From assembly GCF_019393635.1 (NCBI RefSeq), contig NC_057861.1, positions 60,372,532 to 60,436,531 on the forward strand: DNA of 64,000 nucleotides. The letters run 5' to 3'. Source of the DNA: Dromiciops gliroides (lineage: Eukaryota; Chordata; Mammalia; Microbiotheria; Microbiotheriidae). How positions within the stretch are numbered: position 1 is the stretch's first letter; every line of letters starts with the position of its first letter. Under the pieces are notes generated by a model that saw only the letters and a program-made list of their open reading frames with translations, did no database searches and was not told where the DNA came from. The position numbers and the translations under genes were made by a program. Shown here one piece after another: positions 35,701 through 46,100 of this stretch.

Positions 35701-37094
35701 TAAGAGAGGTTGGGGGAGGCTTCCTGTTGGTGATTTTTTTTCCATGTATGATAGTTTCCCTAAATTTTAGCAAAGCATCTGATATAGCCTCATACTGTCG
35801 TTGTGTACAAGATGGAGGCTTGTGGACCAGATTAACTAGACCTAAAGATGAGTCATTAGTTGATTACCATGACCTTCAAGGGATTTCTCTTATAGAGGGA
35901 TTCTCGGAACTTTTGGTCTCAGGACCTCTATACAATGTTAAAAATTACTGAGGATCTTCCTCTCCAGCTTTTGTTTATGTTGGTTATATCTATTTATATT
36001 TACCAACATGGAAATGAAAGCATTTTACTATTATAAAAATAATTGTGATCTCCTGGATCTCCTAAAAAGGTCTTGAGGACCCCTATAGGTCCCCAGACTA
36101 AACTTTGAGAACTTGCTATTCTAATAGCATCCTTTAATAATCTGCCTTTCGGCCCTATGCTGCCTCCAGTAGTATCTTTTTAAAAAAAATTTTTTTTTTT
36201 TTGGTGGAGGCCCAGATTGGGTTAAGTGTCTCTAGCCTAGTGTCAAGTGTCTGAGGCCAGATTTGAACTCAGGCCCTCCTGAAAGCCAGGGTCAGTGCTC
36301 TATCCATGCACCACCTAGCTGCTCCTCGTTAATCTTCAAAAAAATTTTTTTTATTATGCTGCTCAATAAAAAATAAAAATTGTTCACTTGGATGAAGAAG
36401 CAGATAGCATTCTTATATTTAATTTGCCAATAGCACAAAGCTGGAAAGGATCTATAACTTGTTGGATTATAGAACCAGCTTCCAAAAAGATCTCAATAGG
36501 GGCAGCTAGGTGGCACAGTGGATAAAGCACTGACCCTGGATTCAGGAGTACCTGAGTTCAAATCCGGCCTCAGACACTTGATACTTACTAGCTGTGTGAC
36601 CTTGGGCAAGTCACTTAACCCCCAGTGCCCTGGAAAAAAAAAAAATCTCAATAGATTAGAATAATGGGTTGAATCTAATATGTTGAAATCCTGTGTGAAC
36701 TTTTAAATTGACTCCAGCAATAAAATTGGAGCATATTTAGACATTAATGTGTGTGTTTAAGATGGGTGGGGAGGTGAAGGGGTTGTTGAACTGCAAAAGG
36801 GGGGGATTACGCAAAATATGGCAAACAATTAAGGCTAATATAATGTGCTTTAAAAGAAGATAGTGTCCAGACTATAAGAGTTAGTCTTACTGTACTCCAT
36901 GTTCATCATAGAGCATTATATTCAGTTTTGTGAGCCATATTTTAGGAAAGACTAGATAAGCTACCCCTAGATTATATAACTCCCTTGAAGTGTTTGAAGG
37001 ATTTATGCATGTTTTCTTTGCCCCCCAGAAGCAGAAAGAAACAAGGGGGAAAATTCAAAACTGCATTATTATGGAGTTTAAGGTTTGTAAATCT

Positions 37095-37141
<47 letters not shown>

Positions 37142-40100
37142 ATATAAATATATATATATATAATATATATATATAAAAATACTTTTTTTTTTTTTGCAGG
37201 GCAATGAGGGTTTAAGAGACTTGGCCAGGGTCACACAGCTAGTACTTGTCAAGTGGTTGATGGCCAGATTTGAACTTAGGTCCTCCTGAGTCCAGGGCTG
37301 ATGCTTTATCTGCTGTGCACACCTAGCTGCCCCATTACATATATTTTTAAAATTTGTGCTGCCTAACACCCCTTTGAGTTAGATTTTACCCTAAGTTAGA
37401 TTTTACAGTCAAGGGACGTTGAAGTTCAGAGACAAGTGGACTCGTTCAGGGTTATATAGTAATTAGTAAATGTCAAGATGTGAATAACTGACTTCTTCTG
37501 TTCTTTCCAACTCTGTGATTCTGTGTGAATGAACACCATACTAACATCTTGTCATAAGGACATCATGAGAAACTTTCCATGCTTTGCAATATAGATTGAT
37601 GGCTTTTTCTTATTTTTTCCTGTACTGATTGCTTCTTTATAACTGCTGCCAAAGTGGTATTTGCTCCTTTAATACTGTCATTTCAGTAATGGTTCATTTT
37701 TCTGGGTCAGGTAGGTCAATGCTTTATCTCGATTTGATTAGCATAATTTCTGAGTTTTCCCATGGTGAAATTATTTATGTATAATTTAGAAAAAGTGAGA
37801 TATCCATTGGATCTCTTTCCTTTATTAATGCATTGGGTTAGTATCCTAAGCCCCTTTACTTTTTGTAGAGGGCGGATGTTGGGTTTGTTTTAAAGGAGGC
37901 TCAGAGAGCTACAAATTTTCTTTGCAATCATTTACTAGTTGAGAACTGGGAAAGGTGGTAAGGGATTGGAGGGGTGGGGGTGATGGTTGTATCACAATAG
38001 TGGCAGAGGGTTTGAGCCTGCAACTATTACACTATATGTTTGCCCTCTGCCATGTAGTATATCCATACAGGTGATCTATGTCGGTCCCTGACTTGTAAAG
38101 CTACCTGATTTCATGTTTTATTATTGTGTTCTTGTTGGGGGGTGGGTGGTAGCTTTTACATAGCTGATTCGGAGATTATGAATGTAGGTATTCTCACTCT
38201 GTCATTTAGCATGTGTTTAGAAATATTTAGATACTGAATCTTTGTTCATTATAAACAGTTTGGGGTGTAATTAGTAATGGTTTGGTCTTTTGCTAGGATA
38301 TGGAACCTGGAACTCTGGGACAAACAGAGGCAAGTATTATTATTTTTTTAAAATTCCCTTGAGACTAAACCCGTGATCTATTGTTTGGTTCTTTTGTCCC
38401 AGATATAAGTATAAAAATTCATGAGAATTAAGTGACTTTTAATGTGACTTAACTGCCAGAGCAGGGCTCATTCAGATTGCTTCCTCTTCTTCTATTCTCC
38501 CGCCCCCTCCCCCCCAAAAAAATCCCCCAACAATCCCTGTCTTTATAAAAACCCAAGTCCATCATAAATTAGTTGTATTTTCCAGTATATTTGCCTATAT
38601 ATTTTCCTTTTGAAGAGTTATCCTTTTAGGTCTGTAATTGATTCAGACCAGTTTGGTGATGAGCCTTTAGATACACCACTGATCTCTTTCTGTGAGCTGA
38701 TATAGTTCCTTAAGTGAGCTTTGGACCGAGACTCCAGGTTGGAATGGTTATAACCGAGAGGCCAGCTTTAAATGGACCTGCTCAGATTGTATGACTGGAG
38801 TTGTCCATATCTCTTGTTACAGGTTACGAGAACTATAGTTATGGATATGGATATGGTCAGGATAACACTACCAATTATGGGTATGGTATGGCCAGTTCAA
38901 ACTCTTGGGAAATTCCTAACTCCGACACAAATACAAACCCTAATGCTTCTGCTAGCACCGGTACCGATAATGTTCTGTCCAAAATTAACCAGCGCTTTGA
39001 CGTTGGTATCTCACCTAGAAACGGACATGATGCAAGGAGCACTATATGGCTCAGGTGGAGACAGGTGAGTGTAGCTGTCAAGGTGAGACTGTTCAGTAAT
39101 AGGATGTAGTAGTGTTTATTCTGAAAGTGGTAAATGCTTTCAGTCAGTTGTTGCTCCCTCTACACTTTTTTCACCACCTTGATTAGATTTTTAGGTTAGT
39201 TTTAGGCATGTTTTTTCTTTCTCCCTTCTTCTTACTTCCCATGTATGATGTGAAACCAAGTTGAGATGGTAGAAGGTAACTCAGACAGTAATGGATTATA
39301 ATCTGCCTTCCTTCCTCCAGAGCAGCAGGGACCATGGATTTGGCAATGAACGGTGATTCCAGTTTAAACATTCTAGTTCCATTAAATGTATGTGAAATCA
39401 GTAAGATGATTTGTATTTGCTTAGTTACCAGTTAATCCAGGAAGTTGTTACAAAAGACCTACTTTGTGCAGAACCATAGGTGGCCCAGTGGACATAGTGT
39501 TTTAGGCCTGGAGTCAGGAAGACTCATCTTTCTGAGTTCAGACTTGGCCTCAGACACTTACTAGCTGTGTAACCCTGGGCAAGTCACTTAAACTTTATTT
39601 GCCTCAGTTTCCTCATCTGTAAAATGATCTGAAAAAGGAAATGGCAGCCCCACTCTACAATCTTGCCAAGAAAACCCCAAATGGGGTCACAAAGAGTTGG
39701 ACACAACTGAACAACAAGTGTTAGACACTAGGGACATGTAAAGTTAGTACTTAATCCATGCTCATGAATTTTCGAGGGGGGGGGTGGGGAGGAGATAATT
39801 TATTCATGTTTTTCCAAAGGCTATTTTGAATTTTCTTGGGAAACAATATATGACATTTAAGTTAGATTAGAAAAGATTTTGTTCAAATTAGGGCAAGGCA
39901 TAGAATGTAAAGAGAACCCTGGAGCCTCCTAGAAAGGTAGTTTTGAAGCATAAGCAGAGACTGTGTCTGTTGTTTTGGAGATGAAGCACTAATAGTGGAG
40001 CTTGGGTCAGGAAGATTCCCCAGTTTGGAGATAAAATGGAAGGCAAGGAAGCCTAGCTCCAACAAATGGTTTCTACACTGGTACTTGAGGTTGTCCTCAA

Positions 40101-43100
40101 GTGTAATAAAGCAAAATGCCTTGGGCAGCCTGTTGTGTTTTTTATTAATGCCCCTGCTTCTTTTTTGAAATAGTGTATTGAATTGTAGAGATGAGACTGG
40201 TAACTGGGTCACTAACTTGTAAGAAGAAGTGCCTGGACAAAATAAGCATGAGCCAAGTTTCTACCTCTTTCTTGGCACTTGGCTTGGTTGTTGACCTCAA
40301 CTTATTCTAGTCACTCACTATTCGTTTACTTCAGGGGCTAACACAACCAACCTTTTGTCTCTGTTATAAAGGCACACCTTGAGGATCTGGTTTGAGGGAG
40401 CATACTTTATTATCTCTCTTCTAGAACTTTGATTGTTGGTAGATAATGGCCGGGTTTGTAACTCTTTGGTATTTGGGCTGACTGTGCAGTCAGAAAGAGC
40501 TATGCTCTCTTGCTCAGCCATTGTCCTTTTCTTATTTTCATGTCTTTGCTGTTAAACTCATCAGCTGTTAGAGTCTGTAGTTTGTTAGTATTCAATGAAT
40601 GAAAATTTTTCTGTGCCTGAGTCATCATGAACTTACTGGAGAGTCTGGGGTTTCAGGAATAGTTAATCCCTTGTCTCTTGGTCTTCCTTAAAGCTGTGGT
40701 GTATTCTTTCTTATGAAAACAGGAGGGGACTTGCCCTCCTCAACAGCTGATGTATTTAGTTTCTAAAGTATGTCTTACTCAGATGGAAAGGCTTTATGAA
40801 TTTTTGAAAAGAAATTTCTCTATCATTTCCCTAAAATGAAAGGGAATTCTTTTGGGGGTTAGGGCTCTATAATGTATATATCAGTAGCATAAGCTTCCTT
40901 TATATGACTTTGGGGGTGGGCTGAAGTTTTTAGGTTTAGAATGTTTCTTTTACCTGTTATCTTTCCTAGGGAGGGTTACCATGGTAGCTGACCAAAATTA
41001 GGCAGTATATACAGTAGTAAAAAAGGCCTTGCTTCTAAGGTCTGATCTGATATTGTCTCTTTAATTTGTTTTTCTCAACATTTAGAGAGAGCTTCTGTGG
41101 AAGAAGCAGAGAAATTGGGAATAAAAATTATAGTGTAACTCAGATTTGAGGTGGTAGTAGGGAAAAATGCAGCTGGTCATTAGCAGGTTAGGAAGATTTC
41201 TATTGCTGCCATTTTTTTAAATGGCTAGAAGCATTGATTATGCTTTTTAGAAACTTTTATTTTCCTTCTTATCTAGGGACTGAAGGGGTTTGACCATACA
41301 GATGAAATTGTAAAGTGGGAACATATCACTTGTGTGCTATTGAAGCCATTAGAACTCCAAGATGATTTAGCTACAGTATCTTCATTGTTTGTGCAAAGCA
41401 GGTCCTTCCTACTCAGTCTGTTTTGTACTGTTTATGAGGGGAAAGTTCTTGTTGTCGTAGGCCACTTAGCTATGTTTCTTGTGCACTGTCCTGGCCTCTA
41501 TGTTCTTGAGTCCTTCCCAGGTCACTGACACAATACTATGCGCCTCTTGCAGGTATGATTCCTACGAAGCATATGACTCAGGGCTGCACTGAGCGACCGT
41601 GATCTGTACAGATCCGGCTATGACTACAGTGAGATTGACCCTGAAATGGAGATGGCCTATGAAGGCCACTACGATGCCTACCGAGATCATTTCCGAGTCC
41701 GTGATGCCTTTGGTCAGCGGGCACAGGGCTGGGCGCAGAGATGGCCGCACTAATCGGCCTATGGCTACAGGCTATGGGCGTGTGTGGGATGACTCCATGG
41801 GGGCCCGGGGCCAATGTGTACCAGGTTCTTCCCGCCTCCCATCCCTCTTCTCTCAGAACATTATTCCTGAATACGGCATGTTTCAGAGCATGAGAGGTTC
41901 CTATGGGAACGCACGATTTGGCTTTGGAGTTGGCAGTGGGATGAAACAAATGAGAAGGACCTGGAAGACCTGGGCCTGCTACAGGACTTTCGGGTAAGGA
42001 CTGTTCCCTTTACTTGGGCATGAATACAGGGACAGACAGTTCATTGAAGATGGAACAGCTCAGTGTTGTGGGTATGCATTGTTGTTGGCCAGGCCCTGTC
42101 TAAATCAGGAAAGTGGCCCTATCATGTATACTTAGCTCTATTACCATCTTAAAACTGGGCACCAAGGCTCATTTAGTGTATTAACCCTTCTTGCTCAATT
42201 TTGGGCTTTCCTTTTTGTCTGTAGAATAAAAAGAAGAAGAGGAAAACAATCAATAGCACTGATGAACCTGACAGCAAAGCGGCTAAGACGGATGGTTCTG
42301 AGAACAGTGACTCGGACAATGGTGAGGTGCAGCTAGTTAATCACTTTTCCCTCACCTTTCCCCTCCTTAATGAGCTGAAGCCTAACTCCCGAGGCGCTGT
42401 ATTCTTTTTCAGATGAGGGGACTGAAGTGTGAAACAGCAGAAGGCACAGAAGCTCCTGATTCAGCCAGAAAGAGCTCCAGAGCAGTAAGTGCTTCTTTGG
42501 GACACTTGACTTTCTTGCCCCATGTGGTCTCCTAGAAAAAAAGGTGGCCCTACCTGGTGCATAGCCAGCCAGCTAGCTACTAACTTGAATTTGAGCATGG
42601 TAGAAGGAAGACTACAAACTGGGTAGAGGGGAATCTGCTATTTTGGGAAAAGCGTATTTGTTATCATTGTGGGGCTCTGCAAAGTGCTGGCCCCTGTTTG
42701 AATATAGGAACCTGTAAGATTATCTATTCTATGGTGGGTTTTATAGATCCTATTTGTGCATGGGTTTTGATCTTTTGAATTTTATGTCAGGAAGGAGAAG
42801 AGGAAGAAGGAAAAGGAAGATGGGAAGGAAGAAAGGAAAGAAGATGCTGAAAAGGTGGTGTATGTTTGAGTGCTCTGTAGTTGTATTGGACATTCCCCTC
42901 TTAAAAGACCATGCAGGTATTGGCAGTTTAAATGGGCAGAGCTGTGGGGAGGTGGTTCTAGGACTTGGGGGGGTGTCCATTGATGCTAGTACTTTGAGCT
43001 TGTCTGTGACCCACCCCTCTGGGCTGGTTGTACTATGGTAGTTAAGCACAACTCCTCCTCTCCATTGAGCCAGAGGCTAGAGCTAGTGTTGGGCATAGCC

Positions 43101-46100
43101 AGCCACTTGTGAACCTATCGTCTGCTCTCCATTATCATCAGATAGGCCAGGTAGTTTGGGGAACCCAAGGAATACATATCCTTGTCACAAGCAGGTACAG
43201 GGCCCTATGACTCCTACCATTCCCTGGTCCCATAGTGACACCCACTTGCAAGTTTTCTCAGTGGCTGGCAGTTGTTGAAGTCCGAGCCGTGGCCCCCACG
43301 TTCCAGTTTTTACGGCTCTGGTTTGCGTGTCCTCTCCCCTTAGCGCCCTCTCCAGCCCCAGTTGGGAGTCCGTTGTCCCCCCACCCGTGTGATGAACACC
43401 AGCAGGTACCAAACAGCAATTCCAGTGGTGGCCACTGTTGCCACAGTGACTGGTTGGGGGGTGGGTAGGGCATTTTAAGCATTTCACATAGCTATCATTA
43501 ACTGCTACTACATCATTCCCTGTGGCCTCCATTCTGTTGGATTGGCCACTGGACTATTGTCAGGGTTGTCACAAGCTACCCACTAACCTCTTTGAATTTC
43601 CCGAGCTGCTGTGTTTTGGTAAAGCTGTGGGGTTGGGAAATTGGGCTCAAACTTCACAGAGAGTGGGGTTTGTAAGCTCTCTGGGGCCCAATAGAGGTCC
43701 TTCTTAAGTGCAGGAGGAATAGAGGTGGGTGAAGCGCCTTGGGAAGCTGTGGGTAGCGCAGAACCAGATTGGGGGAGGGGGGTCACTTCTGCCTTTTCTT
43801 CTCCTGATCTTTATCTCTACGTTCAGATCCCTGAACAGGCCTTGGAAAGGTACTTGGGGTCCCCTGGCTCTTCAGGTTGGACTTTAGCAGATCTTACCAA
43901 TGAATACCACCAGCTCTGGTTGGTAGCTGGGAGGAAGAAGGGCAACAAAATCTGCCCTTTATGTTTCAGAATAGATAGGATGATTATCCTGCTTTTCCTA
44001 TCCCTTCTGTTCCTATAGGAGCATTGACCATTCAGGAGGAAATCAGTCAAATCAAACGCAAAATTGCAGGGCTGGCAAGAAGACCCAGGAGAAGCAGAAG
44101 AAACGACAGCGGGACGCATGGTGGAAGGTAACACTTTCTCTTTCCTTTTCATCTGCCAACCTCTGCCCTAGCAACTCGTGGCTGGCCTAGGGGTTCCAGC
44201 AATCGCCGTTTCCTCTTCCCCATGACTAGACTTCATGGCAGCCCCAGGCAACCCACATTCCCAGGGCAATTGGGGTCTCTCAGGAGATGAATGATGTACT
44301 CTACTCCTGGCTTGGCCCTGCCTCTTCGTCTCTCCCTCTGGCCTTTCAATGGGGCCAGTGTTGCCCTGGCAGCTGGCACCTGCTCTTCTGTGCATGGACC
44401 CTGCTTCCCACAGTCAGGGCTTCCAAGGCCCTGGTTGCATACCTAAGAGCCTGAATTGTTCCCCCCTACCCCCAGAGGCCTCCTTATAAACTGTTCTGCT
44501 TCTCCGGCTCGGGACCTGACACTGCTTGGCACTGTTGCCCGGACGCTCCAGCGCTTAGGTCACTGAACATTCCCAGAGGTGCTGTGGGGGCCCCTGGCCC
44601 CCAAGGGAGGGGGCCAGCTCATCAGAGACTCTGAGACATCTCTCCAGCCCAAACCTGTGGCCAAGTGGCTACTACCATACTTGGGAGAGACTGAAACACC
44701 AATGGGGGATTTCGGGAGCTTTGGCCCTGCCCTTATGCCCAGTCTATGGCAGAAGTTCCCACATTTCCGTGACTTGGTGCTGGAGGGGCCAGTCCGCCTC
44801 AGGCCCCGTGGTCCAGCAGGTGGCTGAGCCCTTTACGCCCCTGCTGTCGGGTCTATTTGCCCTCAGGGCCCCCGAACTGGTGTTTGCCTCCGACTCAGAC
44901 TCTTGCTCTTGCTGGATCTTCCTCGGCCAAGCCGGCGCCGGGCCCCTGGGCTCTCCAGACAAAGCTGTTCCCGTGGCCCAGATCATGGACGGCAGAGGTA
45001 GGAACCCGTCCTGAGGCCTTGGTGGAGGCCAGCCTCCTCCGTCCCCTGCCACGGCCACCGTTGCCTCTCGGCTCAGGCCCCCAACCCCCCCAGGGGAACC
45101 TGCTATGGACAGCCTGGCCCTGACCACCTCAGTACAGGTGGCTCCCAGCTTCCATCATGCTGGGCACCCCTCCTTCCAGGTCAGACTTTTTTGTTCTTGG
45201 AAGAGGAAGATGAGGCAGCAGGCACCAGAGGCTGGGCTGCATCCCAGCCCCTCCTTCCCTCCCTCCTTCCACCACCACCTAGGCTCTCTGAGCTGAGGAT
45301 GGGGTGGGGTGGTGAGCCCAGGAAGACACAGCACCTCTCAGCGGGCGCAGTGGCTCAGGACTGATCTCTTCTCTCTGCTCCATGGGGCCAGATCCTCGAG
45401 TTCGGCTGCCCTCCCCTTCCCTGGCCCCAGTTGTTCTCCTAGGTGTGCTCCTTACTTTTCCTGGAGAGACCTACCTGACACCCCACTGGCACCTTTCCAG
45501 CTAGTCTTTGTCTCTCTCAGATCAGCCATAGCATTGCCTCCTGTGATTAGCTCCTCCTGTCTTTGGGAAAGAACATTCCTGTATTGGCCCTTAGGAAGCC
45601 AGTAGAACCTGCTTTATTAGTTAGTACCATTCAGAAATTATCACCTGTTCCCCACTCTGCACTGTGACTTAATTCTTCCCTCATGGTGTCAATGGCCCTT
45701 CTTGAAAAAGAATGGACTGGTTTCAGAACTTTTGAGTTTTTCTTTTCCTGGCAACCCACTGCCTCAGAGTCCCATAAGGAAGCAATTTGAGTATCAGAAG
45801 CTGGGAGTTGCCCCATTCCATATCTGGGGTTTGCTCTCTTCTTGGTTCAGGGACCTGGTGCTGGTAGTAGCACCCTCCATGCAGACCTTGCTTGACCTCT
45901 GTTCTTTCTTCTACTAGGATCAGTTTGTGTGTTCTCTCTGCAAATTTCGGACCTTTTATGCTGATGAGATGACCAACCCACTTAGACAGCAAATTCCACA
46001 AGGAACATTTCAAGTTTTGTAGGCACTAAATTGCCAAAACAGACTGCAGACTTTTTGCAGGTGATCCTCCTTTTGATTTTGGGCTGCACTGGTTTTTTAT

